Source: an uncultured Acetatifactor sp. | GTDB lineage: Bacteria > Bacillota > Clostridia > Lachnospirales > Lachnospiraceae | Direction: 5' to 3' | Assembly (NCBI GenBank): GCA_910586835.1 | Contig: CAJUJU010000003.1 | Location: 1 to 64,000 of the forward strand | DNA: 64,000 nt | Shown: in pieces, positions 35,807 through 45,121 of the stretch | Layout: every line of letters begins with the position of its first letter | Position numbering within the stretch: position 1 is the stretch's first letter | Notes under the pieces: model-generated | The model's database searches: none | What the model was told of the DNA's origin: nothing | Seen by the model: the letters and a program-made list of their open reading frames with translations, nothing else | Position numbers and translations under genes: made by a program

Positions 35807-38281
35807 ATGACAGAATTGCATTGCGGAGAAGAGAAAAGGACAGACGGGTATCACGAAGGAACGTGGTATGAACAGCCTGCCGGGGAGTGGGAAGAGGCGC
35901 TTCCTGTTGGAAACGGCAGGCTTGGGGCAATGGTATACGGAGGAATTGCCACAGAGCGGATTCAGGTGAACGAAGAAAGTATCTGGTATGGCGGGAAAAC
36001 GGATCGTATCAATCCTGACTTCCGGGAGAATCTGCCGAAAATCAGAAGCCTTCTGGATCAGGGAAGGATTTCCGAGGCGGAAAAGCTGATGGATAAAGCC
36101 ATGTCCGGCTGCCCGGACAGTATGCATCCCTATCAGACGTTGGGGGAGATTAAGATTGATTTTCAGGGTATAGATCAGAAAAAGGCCGCAGGCTACAGAC
36201 GCACTCTGGATCTGAACAGGGCGGTGGCGGCCACGGAATTTCGGGTGGGAGACACGGTCTATCGGAGGGAGGTTTTTGCCTCGGCTCCCGCGGACTGTAT
36301 TGTGATGCGTTTTACTGCAGAAGGGCCGGGTACAGTGGACTTTACCGTGAGGATGCGCCGGGGAAAGTTTTTTGACGGAGCAGGGAGATGCGGGGATGAC
36401 AGCATTGTATTGTTCGGCAATCTGGGAAAAGGCGGCTGTGAATTTTCCATGGCGCTGCAGGCAAGAGCGGTCGGAGGGGGAAAGATCTCTGCGATGGGAG
36501 AGTGCCTGGAAAGCGCTGGCGCAAAGGAAGTGATTCTCTGCTTTACGGCGGATACCACCTGGCATTATACAAAGAAGGAGCTGGATGCCAGGATCAGCTG
36601 GTATGTGTCGGAGGGAGGCTCCGGAGCGGGGGGACTGTACCCCGGAGAGAGCCAGTTCCTGAGCCTTGCGGGCAGAGCCGACAGTTCGGAATATGAGCGC
36701 CAGGAGTATTTCTGCAGGGCAGCGCTGCAAAGCATGTTGTATCTGGGGATTCGGGGTCGGCTGGAAAAAGCTCTGTGTATGAGCTATGAGGAGCTGCTGG
36801 AGGAGCACATTGCCGACTATGGTGCTCTCTATCACCGCTTTTCCTTTGTGCTGGACGGGGCGGAGGCTTTTGATGTGTTGCCTACGGACAGACGGCTGGA
36901 GCAGGCCAGGGAAGGCAGGGCCGATGTGGGGCTGAGTAAGCTGCTCTTTGATTTCGGAAGATATCTGACCATCGCGTGCAGCAGGGAGGGCGGGCTGCCT
37001 TCCACCCTGCAGGGCATCTGGAACAAGGACTTTACGCCGCCCTGGGACAGTAAATTCACCATTAATATTAATACAGAGATGAATTACTGGCATGTGGAGA
37101 GCTGCAACCTGTCCGAGTGTCATCTGCCGCTCTTTGACCTTCTGGAGAGGGTGCGCAGTACAGGCAGGCGCACAGCCAGGGAAATGTATGGCTGCAGGGG
37201 ATTTGTGGCGCATCACAACACGGATATTCACGGGGATTCCGCGCCCCAGGATATCTGGTATCCAGGCTCCTACTGGACCATGGGGGCGGCGTGGCTGAGC
37301 ACACATCTTTGGGTGCATTATCAATATACACGGGACCGGGCTTTTCTGGAAAAGGCATTTCCGGTTCTGGCAGAGGCCTCCCTGTTTTTTGTGGACTTTC
37401 TGATCGAGCGGAACGGATATCTGGTTACAAGTCCTTCTGTCTCGCCGGAAAATACCTACATACTGCCCAACGGACAATCCGGCTGTTGCTGCATTGGCGC
37501 CACGATGGATAACCAGATTTTGAGACATCTCTTTACCTGTTGCCTTGGGGCATGGACGGAGCTGGACGAAAAGGCGCCGGAGGGATGTAGAATCGACGGT
37601 GTGGAGGATATTCCCGGTCTGATGAGACAGGTTGAAGAATGCCGGAGCAGACTGATGCCTACCCGGATCAGCGACAGCGGCAGGATTATGGAATGGCCGG
37701 AGGACTATGAAGAAGCGGCGCCTGGGCATCGGCATATTTCCCACTTGTACGGGCTGTATCCCGGCGGAGAGATTACGGTGGACGGTACGCCCGAATATGC
37801 CGCTGCGGCCAGAAAGACATTGGAGCACAGGCTGTCCCATGGCGGCGGGCATACGGGCTGGAGCCGTGCCTGGATTATGAATCATTACGCCAGTCTCTGG
37901 GACGGCGAAGCCGCCTATGAAAACATTGAAAAAATGCTGGGACAATCCACCTATCCGAATCTGTTTGACAGGCATCCGCCTTTTCAGATAGACGGAAACT
38001 TTGGCGCATGCGCTGCCATGAGCGGAATGCTGGCGCAGTGCAGCCAGGAGAGGGCAGTTCTGCTGCCCGCGCTTCCCGGGGCCTGGGCAAACGGCTCCGT
38101 GAGAGGGCTGCGTCTGTTGGGAAATGCGGGGATTGATATGACATGGAGAGAAGGAAAGCTTGTGAGCGCCGTCATCCGTGGGGACAGCGACTATGATATG
38201 GACGTGGTATACGGCGGGAAACGTATCCATGTAACGCTGAAGGCGGGAGAAAGCCGACAGCTGGACTTTGAAATTCAGTAG
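35807..38281 (+). CDS. glycoside hydrolase family 95, alpha-L-fucosidase-like
   Basis: An 824-residue enzyme resembling GH95 over its length. The family contains inverting alpha-1,2-L-fucosidases and some alpha-L-galactosidases that trim host mucin, milk or plant glycans. The N-terminal beta domain opens with WYEQPAGEWEEALPVGNGRLG and NEESIWYGG. The catalytic barrel has FTININTEMNYWHVE and GLPSTLQGIWN, and the C-terminal part HGGGHTGWSRAWIMNHYA with NLFDRHPPFQIDGNFG. There is no signal peptide, so it acts on imported oligosaccharides. I chose the ATG at 35807 with GAGGAGG 8 bases upstream; the longer frame starts in the terminator of fba. It is monocistronic, with a hairpin after it. Confidence 0.9.
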   Translation: MTELHCGEEKRTDGYHEGTWYEQPAGEWEEALPVGNGRLGAMVYGGIATERIQVNEESIWYGGKTDRINPDFRENLPKIRSLLDQGRISEAEKLMDKAMSGCPDSMHPYQTLGEIKIDFQGIDQKKAAGYRRTLDLNRAVAATEFRVGDTVYRREVFASAPADCIVMRFTAEGPGTVDFTVRMRRGKFFDGAGRCGDDSIVLFGNLGKGGCEFSMALQARAVGGGKISAMGECLESAGAKEVILCFTADTTWHYTKKELDARISWYVSEGGSGAGGLYPGESQFLSLAGRADSSEYERQEYFCRAALQSMLYLGIRGRLEKALCMSYEELLEEHIADYGALYHRFSFVLDGAEAFDVLPTDRRLEQAREGRADVGLSKLLFDFGRYLTIACSREGGLPSTLQGIWNKDFTPPWDSKFTININTEMNYWHVESCNLSECHLPLFDLLERVRSTGRRTAREMYGCRGFVAHHNTDIHGDSAPQDIWYPGSYWTMGAAWLSTHLWVHYQYTRDRAFLEKAFPVLAEASLFFVDFLIERNGYLVTSPSVSPENTYILPNGQSGCCCIGATMDNQILRHLFTCCLGAWTELDEKAPEGCRIDGVEDIPGLMRQVEECRSRLMPTRISDSGRIMEWPEDYEEAAPGHRHISHLYGLYPGGEITVDGTPEYAAAARKTLEHRLSHGGGHTGWSRAWIMNHYASLWDGEAAYENIEKMLGQSTYPNLFDRHPPFQIDGNFGACAAMSGMLAQCSQERAVLLPALPGAWANGSVRGLRLLGNAGIDMTWREGKLVSAVIRGDSDYDMDVVYGGKRIHVTLKAGESRQLDFEIQ

Positions 38282-38309
38282 TTGGAAAAATAGCCCCTGA
38301 AAAGGGAGG

Positions 38310-38341
38310 ATGCCAGGGAACCGGGTTCCCTGGCATTTATT
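38310..38341 (+). terminator. terminator after GH95
   Basis: A 13-bp stem (ATGCCAGGGAACC with GGTTCCCTGGCAT) with a very small loop, followed by TTATT. The rest of 38342-38538 is A+T rich and I see no gene in it. Confidence 0.75.
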
Positions 38342-38538
38342 ATGAAAAAGTTATTTAGTAAACAATTAACTGTGATTGGCTTTGTTTTTTTGTAGTGGTT
38401 TATCTTATGGTCTTAGTATAGGGCAAGAAAATGTCTAAAGAATGAGTATAAATTGAAAATTACTTGAATTAATTGTAAACGAAATATGAACACCTGGAAA
38501 GGTTCCTCTTTTTCATAAATCCCTTGTCGTTTTTCAAA

Positions 38539-39066
38539 TTATTCGGGTAACTTCTCCGGCTCCGGATAAGTTTCTCCAAAGGTTTCCACAGTGACAGTGG
38601 AGATTACCTGAGGCTCTATGGGACGGTCTCTCCAGTCGGTCTTTGTCTCGGCAATTTTGTTTACGGTTTCCATTCCTTCGATCACTTTGCCAAAGGCAGC
38701 GTAGCCGCCGTCCAGATGGGGGCTTGTCTTGTGCATGATGAAGAACTGGCTGCCGGCGGAATCGGGATGCTGCGCCCGCGCCATGGACAGGACGCCCTCC
38801 GTGTGTTTCAGGGGATTTTCAAATCCGTTTTGTGCAAACTCGCCCTTGATGCTGTAGCCGGGTCCGCCCATGCCTGTTCCGTCCGGGCAGCCGCCCTGAA
38901 TCATAAATCCGTTGATGACCCGGTGGAAAATCAGGTCATCGTAAAATTTTTTATTGATCAGGCTGATAAAATTGCGGACGGAAATGGGAGCGATCTCCGG
39001 GTAAAGCTCCGCCTTGATGACGTTGCCGTCAGACATTGTAATGGTAACAACAGGATTTTGTGCCAT
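38539..39066 (-). CDS. peptidylprolyl isomerase, cyclophilin type
   Basis: A 175-residue cytoplasmic cyclophilin that accelerates cis-trans isomerisation of proline peptide bonds during folding. The signature FHRVINGFMIQGGCPDGTGMGG and the later GSQFFIMHKTSPHLDGGYAAFGKVIEGM are clear. There is no signal peptide. GGAAAGGA lies 9 bases before the ATG. It stands alone, divergent from the GNAT gene. Confidence 0.93.
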   Translation of the reverse strand: MAQNPVVTITMSDGNVIKAELYPEIAPISVRNFISLINKKFYDDLIFHRVINGFMIQGGCPDGTGMGGPGYSIKGEFAQNGFENPLKHTEGVLSMARAQHPDSAGSQFFIMHKTSPHLDGGYAAFGKVIEGMETVNKIAETKTDWRDRPIEPQVISTVTVETFGETYPEPEKLPE

Positions 39067-39071
39067 AATAA

Positions 39072-39099
39072 TTGTCCTTTCCTGAAAAAGTATTATAAT
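39072..39099 (+). promoter_or_regulatory. divergent promoter region, GNAT side
   Basis: TTGTCC (39072-39077) and a perfect TATAAT (39094-39099) with a 16-base spacer. The same A+T block read on the minus strand also offers TATAAT for the cyclophilin gene, so the two directions may share one region. Confidence 0.45.
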
Positions 39100-39152
39100 A
39101 TGAATGATTGTACCTTAAAACAGGCAGAACGTAAAGAGGGAAGTGAAAAACT

Positions 39153-39929
39153 GTGAGCTATTTGAGACAGTACGAGGTGAATACGGAGAAGACAAGGGGA
39201 ACCGTGTATGTGACGGACGATGCGGACATGGCGGCAAAGCTGCGAAGCCGGGGGGAGGCGGTGCTGATCTATTTCCATGACGGAAATGAAGGGCAGAACT
39301 TTGAGGATTTTACCTTTGGCGTGGAGGATCCGGAGGGGCTGGAAGAGGATTATCTGGAGAGAGTATACCGCAGGCTGAAGGGGCTGCCATGGGACGTGCT
39401 GGATACGGCCAGGTGTCTGATCCGGGAGACCACACCGGAGGACGTGGAAGCCTTTTTTGAGATTTACAGCGAGCCGGCCATTACGGAGTTCATGGAGGGC
39501 CTGTACCCGGATCGGGAACAGGAGAGGGAATATATCAGGCAATATATTGAAAAGATATATACTTTCTATGAATTTGGTGTGTGGACCGTTGTGGAAAGAG
39601 AGAGCGGGGCGGTTATCGGGAGAGCCGGGTTTTCCTATCGGGAAGGCTATAACGAGCCGGAACTGGGCTTTATCATAGGCGTGCCCTGGCAGCACAGAGG
39701 CTACGCGGAGGAAGTGTGCAGGGGAATACTGGCTTACGGATGGGAGAAGCTGGAGTTTGAGAAGGTGCAGGTACTGGTGGAGGTAGAGAACGTTGCCTCT
39801 TTGAAACTCTGCGATAAGCTGGGCTTTCATGCGGTGGAGGAGCTTGCCATGGGGGAGAGGCAGTACTTCCGGCTGGTGCTGGAGAAACCGGGCGGGACAG
39901 AGTCTGCAGCCTGCACTGCTGCGGAATGA
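39153..39929 (+). CDS. GNAT family N-acetyltransferase with unknown N-terminal domain
   Basis: A 258-residue protein. The C-terminal 165 residues form a GNAT fold of the RimJ-like type: IRETTPEDVEAFFEIY, ELGFIIGVPWQHRGYAEEV (acetyl-CoA loop) and VENVASLKLCDKLGFH. They would transfer an acetyl group to an unknown amine. The first 85 residues are a separate domain I do not recognise, with an acidic surface (DGNEGQNFEDFTFGVEDPEG). The start is GTG at 39153, preceded by GAGGGAAG. Two imperfect direct repeats containing CAAGATAA follow its stop codon (39929 and 39961). Confidence 0.8.
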   Translation: MSYLRQYEVNTEKTRGTVYVTDDADMAAKLRSRGEAVLIYFHDGNEGQNFEDFTFGVEDPEGLEEDYLERVYRRLKGLPWDVLDTARCLIRETTPEDVEAFFEIYSEPAITEFMEGLYPDREQEREYIRQYIEKIYTFYEFGVWTVVERESGAVIGRAGFSYREGYNEPELGFIIGVPWQHRGYAEEVCRGILAYGWEKLEFEKVQVLVEVENVASLKLCDKLGFHAVEELAMGERQYFRLVLEKPGGTESAACTAAE

Positions 39930-40099
39930 CAAGATAACCCATGGCGGCTCTTCCGGACAGCAAGATAAACCATTGCAGGAGCCGGTGGGAAATATGATAT
40001 ACTATGCTTGTTCCGGCAAGTAAAAATGTTTGGTATATTGGTAAATAGAATATGGGAGCGTGTCTGTAAATTCAAATGTGCTCCGGAGGAAGCGGGAAG

Positions 40100-41773
40100 A
40101 TGGAAAAGCAGGAAGCGGAACTAACAGGGGGAAACCCGGAAGCGGAGAGAGCAGAAGAACCGGAAAGAAGGGAAGAACCGGAAAGAAGGGAAGAACCGGA
40201 GAGAACGGGAGAAGCGGAGAGAGCAGAAGAACCGGAGAGAACGGGAGAAGCGGAGAGAGCGGAAGAACCGGAAAGAAGGGAAGAACCGGAAAGAAGGGAA
40301 GAACCGGAGAGAGCGGGAGAACCGGAGAGAACGGGAGAACCGGAGAGAGCGGGAGAACCGGGGAGAACAGCGGAAGCGTCAGAACGGAAGACAGAGGTGC
40401 GGGACAGAGTGCAGGAGAATACAGGGAACGGAATCACGGAGGGAGTCATCTGGAAACAGCTGCTCCTGTTCTTCTTTCCCATTTTGTTCGGTACCTTTTT
40501 TCAGCAGCTTTACAACGCGGTAGATGCGGTGATCGTGGGGCAGTTTGTGGGCAAGGAGGCGCTGTCGGCAGTGGGCGGCGGCACCGGCACGGTGATCAAT
40601 CTGCTGGTGGGATTTTTTATCGGATTGGCCAGCGGGGCTACGGTGGTCATTTCTCAGTATTATGGTGCCGGAAGAGGCGAGATGGTGAGCTACGCGGTAC
40701 ATACGGCCATTGCCTTCAGTCTGGTGGGCGGACTGGTCATGATGGCGGTGGGGATTCCCCTTGCACCCACGGTTCTGAAGGCCATGAACACGCCGGCGGA
40801 TGTGCTGCAGCCGTCGATTCTGTACATCAGAATCTATTTTGCGGGCATAATCGGGAACCTGATCTATAATATAGGCTCCGGAATCCTGCGGGCTGTGGGA
40901 GACTCCAGAAGGCCCCTTTATTTTCTGATTGTTGGGTGTCTGTCAAACATTCTTTTGGATCTTCTGTTTGTCGTGGGGTTCCGGATGGGGGTGGCCGGGG
41001 CGGCTCTCGCCACCATATGCTCCCAGCTGATCAGCGCCGTGCTGGTGGTTCTGGTGCTGATGCGGACCGGGGATGTGCACCGGCTGGAGCTGCGCAGGAT
41101 CGGCTTTGACGGCAGGATGTTCGGGCGCATTATCCGGATCGGATTTCCGGCGGGGCTTCAGTCGGTGATGTACAGTCTTTCCAATATCATCATCCAGGCA
41201 GCCATCAACGGAGAGGGCACGGATACCGTTGCGGCATGGACGGTGTACGGAAAGCTGGATATCGTGTTCTGGATGTGTATCAGCGCGTTCGGGATTTCCG
41301 TCACAACCTTTGTGGGACAGAATTACGGTGCAAACAAGCTGAAGCGTGTCCGCAGGGGAATCCGTACCTGCCTGGGAATGAGTCTTGTCTCTACCGTGGT
41401 GATCTCCGCGCTTCTTTACTTTGGCTGCGGCGAAATTTACCATATTTTTACCACGGACGGAGAGGTACTGAGGATCGGGGTACAGATGACAAGATTCCTG
41501 GTGCCCACCTATGTGACCTATATCTGCATTGAGATTTTGTCCGGAGCGCTGAGAGGAGCGGGAGATGTATGGATACCGACACTGATCTGCCTTACAGGGG
41601 TCTGTGCCATCCGGGTGGTCTGGATTATGGCGGCAGTGCCCATAAGGCCGGGGATCAATACCATTATCTTCAGCTATCCGCTGACCTGGGTGGTGACTAC
41701 CATACTGTTTGTGATTTATTACTGCTTCTTCAGCAAGGTCAGTATACGCAGGGTCAGGCGGGACGGGGAATGA
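40100..41773 (+). CDS. MATE family efflux transporter with repetitive N-terminal extension
   Basis: A 557-residue sodium- or proton-coupled multidrug/toxin exporter. From about residue 115 it is a normal MATE protein with about twelve membrane segments (PILFGTFFQQLYNAVDAVIVG; GGGTGTVINLLVGFFIGLASG; RIGFPAGLQSVMYSLSNIIIQ). Residues 14-91 are unusual: thirteen six-residue units of consensus EPER(R/T/A)(E/G), highly charged and probably disordered in the cytoplasm, encoded by an 18-bp tandem repeat. I chose the ATG at 40100 with CGGAGGA about 10 bases upstream; an in-frame GTG at 40076 is weaker. Typical MATE proteins are about 450 residues. Confidence 0.9.
   Translation: MEKQEAELTGGNPEAERAEEPERREEPERREEPERTGEAERAEEPERTGEAERAEEPERREEPERREEPERAGEPERTGEPERAGEPGRTAEASERKTEVRDRVQENTGNGITEGVIWKQLLLFFFPILFGTFFQQLYNAVDAVIVGQFVGKEALSAVGGGTGTVINLLVGFFIGLASGATVVISQYYGAGRGEMVSYAVHTAIAFSLVGGLVMMAVGIPLAPTVLKAMNTPADVLQPSILYIRIYFAGIIGNLIYNIGSGILRAVGDSRRPLYFLIVGCLSNILLDLLFVVGFRMGVAGAALATICSQLISAVLVVLVLMRTGDVHRLELRRIGFDGRMFGRIIRIGFPAGLQSVMYSLSNIIIQAAINGEGTDTVAAWTVYGKLDIVFWMCISAFGISVTTFVGQNYGANKLKRVRRGIRTCLGMSLVSTVVISALLYFGCGEIYHIFTTDGEVLRIGVQMTRFLVPTYVTYICIEILSGALRGAGDVWIPTLICLTGVCAIRVVWIMAAVPIRPGINTIIFSYPLTWVVTTILFVIYYCFFSKVSIRRVRRDGE
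40139..40372 (+). repeat. 18-bp tandem repeat, 13 units, inside MATE gene
   Basis: Thirteen in-frame copies of GAACCGGAGAGAACGGGA-like units with few substitutions; some units are identical neighbours. Because the unit is a multiple of three, gain or loss of copies changes protein length but not frame. Other frames are also open here, which explains long spurious frames on both strands. Confidence 0.92.
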
Positions 41774-41832
41774 GAAGAGCGGCCGGCTGACAGGCCAGGG
41801 CGGATCTAATAATAGGAAAAGGAGGATACAGC

Positions 41833-42822
41833 ATGTATCAGGCAGATGAAAAGAGGTATGACAGGATGAAATACAACCGGTGCGGAGCCAGCGGACTGCT
41901 TCTCCCGGCAGTTTCTCTGGGGCTTTGGCACAACTTTGGCTCCAACGGCAACTTTGACACCATGGAGGCAATGTGCCATACCGCCTTTGATCACGGAATC
42001 ACCCATTTTGACCTGGCCAATAATTACGGCCCTGTGTCCGGTGCGGCGGAAGAAAATTTCGGACGTATTCTGGAAAAGGGACTGGGGGTATACCGGGACG
42101 AGATTATCGTTTCCACAAAGGCAGGCTATGGTATGTGGCCGGGGCCTTACGGGGACTGGGGAAGCAAGAAGTATCTGGTGGCAAGTCTGGATCAGAGCCT
42201 GGGGAGAATGGGACTGGATTATGTGGATATCTTTTATCATCACAGACCGGACCCGGAGACGCCGCTGGAGGAAACGGCACGGGCGCTTGACGGTATTGTC
42301 AGGAGCGGAAAGGCTCTTTATGTGGGAATTTCCAACTATAACCGGGAGCAGACCCAGGCCATAGCGGCGCTGTTTCGGGAGATGGGAACGCCGTTTATCA
42401 TTAATCAGCGGCAGTATTCCATCTTTGACAGAACCATTGAGAGAGACGGCCTGAAGGATTACGCCGCCGCTCACGGCATCGGGGTCATCACCTTCTGTCC
42501 GCTGGCCCAGGGGCTTCTGACAGACCGCTACCTCCACGGGATTCCGGAGGACAGCCGTGTGCGTACAGACGGTCGTTTCCTGAATGAAAATGCCATCACA
42601 GAGGAAAAGCTGAAGAAGATCAAGGCCCTGAACGAGTTGGCTGCAGACAGGGGGCAGACGCTGGCGCAGATGGCGCTGTCCTGGATTCTGCGGGACGGCG
42701 ATATCACCAGCGTGCTGATCGGAGCCTCCAGACCGGCGCAGATTCTGGATAACATCGGGATGCTGGGAAAACCGGAGTTCAGCCGGGAGGAGAGAGAGAA
42801 GATCGACGAGATCGTGTCCTGA
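41833..42822 (+). CDS. aldo/keto reductase, YghZ-like
   Basis: A 329-residue NADPH-dependent reductase close to the L-glyceraldehyde-3-phosphate reductase (YghZ/YajO-like) group. The catalytic tetrad is visible as FDLANNYGP (Asp, Tyr), VSTKAG (Lys) and FYHHRPD (His). YVGISNYNREQ and the C-terminal cofactor segment SVLIGASRPAQILDN fit the family. GGAGG lies 10 bases before the ATG, and it starts 60 bases after the MATE gene, so both may be co-transcribed. The physiological substrate is unknown. Confidence 0.88.
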   Translation: MYQADEKRYDRMKYNRCGASGLLLPAVSLGLWHNFGSNGNFDTMEAMCHTAFDHGITHFDLANNYGPVSGAAEENFGRILEKGLGVYRDEIIVSTKAGYGMWPGPYGDWGSKKYLVASLDQSLGRMGLDYVDIFYHHRPDPETPLEETARALDGIVRSGKALYVGISNYNREQTQAIAALFREMGTPFIINQRQYSIFDRTIERDGLKDYAAAHGIGVITFCPLAQGLLTDRYLHGIPEDSRVRTDGRFLNENAITEEKLKKIKALNELAADRGQTLAQMALSWILRDGDITSVLIGASRPAQILDNIGMLGKPEFSREEREKIDEIVS

Positions 42823-42876
42823 TGAGAAAGAAGTTTCACCTTGTAATGCGGCATGGCACAACCCGACAGACAATGA

Positions 42877-42909
42877 CAGGAGCAGGGAAGATAATCTTCC
42901 CTGCTCCTG
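42877..42909. terminator. hairpin between convergent aldo/keto reductase and hflC
   Basis: Perfect 16-bp arms (CAGGAGCAGGGAAGAT with ATCTTCCCTGCTCCTG) around one base. No T-run follows on either strand, so its strength as a terminator is uncertain. Confidence 0.5.
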
Positions 42910-42991
42910 CTGTGTGGATCTTTGGCGGTGCATGCTCCACCTATAAGGAGCCGTTTTGTCCGGAAGGAAACATTTCGAACCGGCAAAGGGG

Positions 42992-43861
42992 TCATTTTCC
43001 ATAGAAGATCTGGGCAATGGGAGAATCCGGTGAGAGGATCAGCGTTTTGCTGTTCCCCTGCATGGAGACTTTCAGGGCGTCCAGGCTTCTTACAAAGGAG
43101 TAAAATTCCTGCTTGGAAGCATCGTTGTATGCCTCGGACAGGATCCGCATATATTCTGCCTCGCCTTCCGCGATGAGAATTTCCGCTTCCTTTTCCGCCT
43201 CGGAGAGCATTACGGTGATCTCCATGTCGGTGGTGTTCCGGATCTTCTGTGCCTCAGAGCTGCCTTCTGCGGTGTAGGTGGCGGCAATGTTGTCGCGCTC
43301 GGAGATCATGCGCTCATACACGGCGGCCTTGTTGTCGCTGGGCAGATCCAGCTTTTTTGTCTCATAGGAGAGAAGCTCAATGCCGTACTGCTCCAGAGAA
43401 TTTCCGATGTTGCTCAGGATGGCCCGGGACAATGCCCCGTTCCGGCCGGAAATCACTTCGTCCTGGGTGGTGCTGCTGATGACATTTTTGGTAGAGTTGT
43501 ATACAATGGCGTCCAGACGGCTTTCCGCGCCGGAGATGGAGCCGTTCAGGGTCTGGGCAAATTTCACCGGGTCGGTGATATGCCAGAGAATATAGCTGTC
43601 ACAGATCATCGTCTTTTTGTCGCTGGTGATGACATCGGAGGGAGACAGGTCATAGAGCAGGGTCTGCTTGGGCAGAGTGTCTACGGTCTGAATAAAGGGA
43701 AGCTTGAAGCTGATGCCCGCCTCCGATACCACATGGTCGATCTTTCCGAACTGCCGTACCAGGCTGTATTGATTTTCCTGGGTAACTACGATACAGGATG
43801 CGCCGATAATAAGAACGGCCAGGATGGAAATGGCAAGTATTATTCTTTTCGCTGTCTTCAT
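42992..43861 (-). CDS. hflC: protease modulator HflC
   Basis: A 289-residue SPFH/prohibitin-family protein with one N-terminal membrane anchor (about 6-26) and a long band-7 domain (CIVVTQENQYSLVRQFGKI; AGISFKLPFIQTVD; RNGALSRAILSNIG). A helical region rich in Ala/Glu follows. With HflK it forms a large membrane cage around FtsH and limits its access to substrates in E. coli. AAGGAGG precedes the ATG and overlaps the end of hflK 12 bases upstream, so the two are co-translated. FtsH is encoded at 24-26.5 kb. Confidence 0.9.
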   Translation of the reverse strand: MKTAKRIILAISILAVLIIGASCIVVTQENQYSLVRQFGKIDHVVSEAGISFKLPFIQTVDTLPKQTLLYDLSPSDVITSDKKTMICDSYILWHITDPVKFAQTLNGSISGAESRLDAIVYNSTKNVISSTTQDEVISGRNGALSRAILSNIGNSLEQYGIELLSYETKKLDLPSDNKAAVYERMISERDNIAATYTAEGSSEAQKIRNTTDMEITVMLSEAEKEAEILIAEGEAEYMRILSEAYNDASKQEFYSFVRSLDALKVSMQGNSKTLILSPDSPIAQIFYGK

Positions 43862-43873
43862 GTGTCTGCCTCC

Positions 43874-44911
43874 TTAATTGTTTTCGGCAGGGGTTTCCGA
43901 AGCTGCCTGATCAGGTACTGCTGCGTTGTCCGTGCTGCCGGTGAAGGGCTCGATGGGGTAAATGGTCTGCATATCGCCGCCAGGGCTTTCGATGATGACC
44001 TTCAGGCCGGGAAGAACCTCTTCCATGGCCTCATAGAACATCCGCTGCTTTGTGACGGCAGGATTCTTGATGTATTCCTGATACATGGCGTTGAACCGGG
44101 CCACCTGAGCGGTGGCTTCATTAATGCGCTCCGTCTTTTGAGCCTCCGCATCCTTGATGATGCCGTCCGCTCTGGCCTGGGCGGAGGGAAGCTGCTCGTT
44201 TCGGTACTTGTTGGCATTGTTCAGCGCCGTCTCCTTGCCCTGCTTTGCCGTTTCCACAGCCTTGAAGGCTTCCATGACCTCGGCGGTGGGGGGCTCGGAA
44301 TCCTGGATGGTGATGTTGACCAGCTGAACGCCGATGTCCTGGGTTTCCAGCTGAGCCAGAATCATTTCCTTGATGGCGGCCTGGATTTCATTTTTTCCCG
44401 TGGTCAGCACATCGTCCACAGGATAGCTCCCAATGACATTACGGATGCAGCTCTGGCTGATATTGCGCAGAATTTTCAGGGGATCCCTGGATGCATACAG
44501 TGCCTTTACGGGGTCGCTGTAGCGGTATTCCACATAGAAGTCCACATCTATAAAGTTGAAATCGGAGGTGATCATCAGGGATTCGTCCTCATTCACGGAG
44601 TTGCTGTCCGTGCTGTAGCCGATGGCAAAGCCCTGGATGGTGGTGTTGACCTTCCGCACCTGCTGGATAAAGGGAATCTTGAAGTGAAGGCCGGGTTCCG
44701 TCACCGCGGACGCCTGACCAAGGGTGATCAATACGGCCTGTTCCTGCTCCTTGATCTCGTAGGTGGCGTTGAATCCCAGCACCAGAATTACAATGATAAC
44801 CGCTGCTGCAATGCCCACATTTTTTCCCATCCGTTTTTGCCGGGGAGGCCTCTGCCCTCCGTCCATGGTGGTAAAGCCGTTTCTTTTGTTGCGAGGAGAA
44901 TCTCCGCTCAT
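43874..44911 (-). CDS. hflK: FtsH modulator HflK
   Basis: A 345-residue SPFH-family partner of HflC. A charged, cytoplasmic N-terminal tail of about 30 residues precedes one membrane segment (about 31-48). The band-7 domain follows (YEIKEQEQAVLITLGQ; PGLHFKIPFIQQV; IRNVIGSYPVDDVLTTGK), then the helical part, and a flexible Ala/Glu-rich end. TGAGGT lies 8 bases before the ATG. It is the first gene of the hflK-hflC operon. Confidence 0.9.
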   Translation of the reverse strand: MSGDSPRNKRNGFTTMDGGQRPPRQKRMGKNVGIAAAVIIVILVLGFNATYEIKEQEQAVLITLGQASAVTEPGLHFKIPFIQQVRKVNTTIQGFAIGYSTDSNSVNEDESLMITSDFNFIDVDFYVEYRYSDPVKALYASRDPLKILRNISQSCIRNVIGSYPVDDVLTTGKNEIQAAIKEMILAQLETQDIGVQLVNITIQDSEPPTAEVMEAFKAVETAKQGKETALNNANKYRNEQLPSAQARADGIIKDAEAQKTERINEATAQVARFNAMYQEYIKNPAVTKQRMFYEAMEEVLPGLKVIIESPGGDMQTIYPIEPFTGSTDNAAVPDQAASETPAENN

Positions 44912-45051
44912 AAATACCTCATTTCTGCGCCGTATTTTGTAGGGGAGCGAGTTTGCGGCAGTCGGCGCGCAGACACAAATCGCTGTGAAGGGCTGTCTTT
45001 GGCAGAACCAACAGGTGACGGCCCTGTGCCAGAAACTTAATACTGTAATAC

Positions 45052-45080
45052 ATCATACAGGATATGTTGCAAAAAAACAA
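45052..45080 (-). promoter_or_regulatory. promoter of hflK-hflC
   Basis: On the minus strand TTGTTT (45075-45080) and TATGAT (45052-45057) with a 17-base spacer, giving a leader of about 130 bases. Confidence 0.5.
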
Positions 45081-45082
45081 TT

Positions 45083-45121
45083 GCAACTAGTGCACGTTAG
45101 GAAATTTAATGTGCAGGTTGC
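45083..45121. repeat. interrupted inverted repeat between hflK and glpP
   Basis: GCAAC-tag-TGCAC pairs with GTGCA-g-GTTGC across a 15-base centre. It lies next to the hflK -35 box and about 95 bases before glpP. It may be an operator or an RNA hairpin in the glpP leader. Apart from this and the promoter, I see nothing in the 304-base gap 44912-45215. Confidence 0.4.

Noticed and set aside
35705..38230. 841-residue open frame on the minus strand
   Set aside because: It is the antisense shadow of the GH95 gene; it is rich in Pro/His/Arg with no recognisable domain and no ribosome binding site.
38489..38518. Possible plus-strand hairpin with T-run in the GH95-cyclophilin gap
   Set aside because: The stem needs a bulge and no plus-strand transcript is expected there after the terminator at 38310.
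39929..39982. Imperfect direct repeats with CAAGATAA after the GNAT gene
   Set aside because: They resemble the GH95 upstream sites only in the AGATAA core; similarity outside that is poor, so I did not call a shared regulon.
40139..40372. Tandem repeats as a possible CRISPR array
   Set aside because: The units are contiguous 18-bp coding repeats with no spacers and no cas genes nearby.
40060..40869. 269-residue plus-strand frame and a 136-residue minus-strand frame over the repeats
   Set aside because: The 18-bp tandem repeat keeps several frames open. Only the frame continuing into the MATE core makes a real protein.
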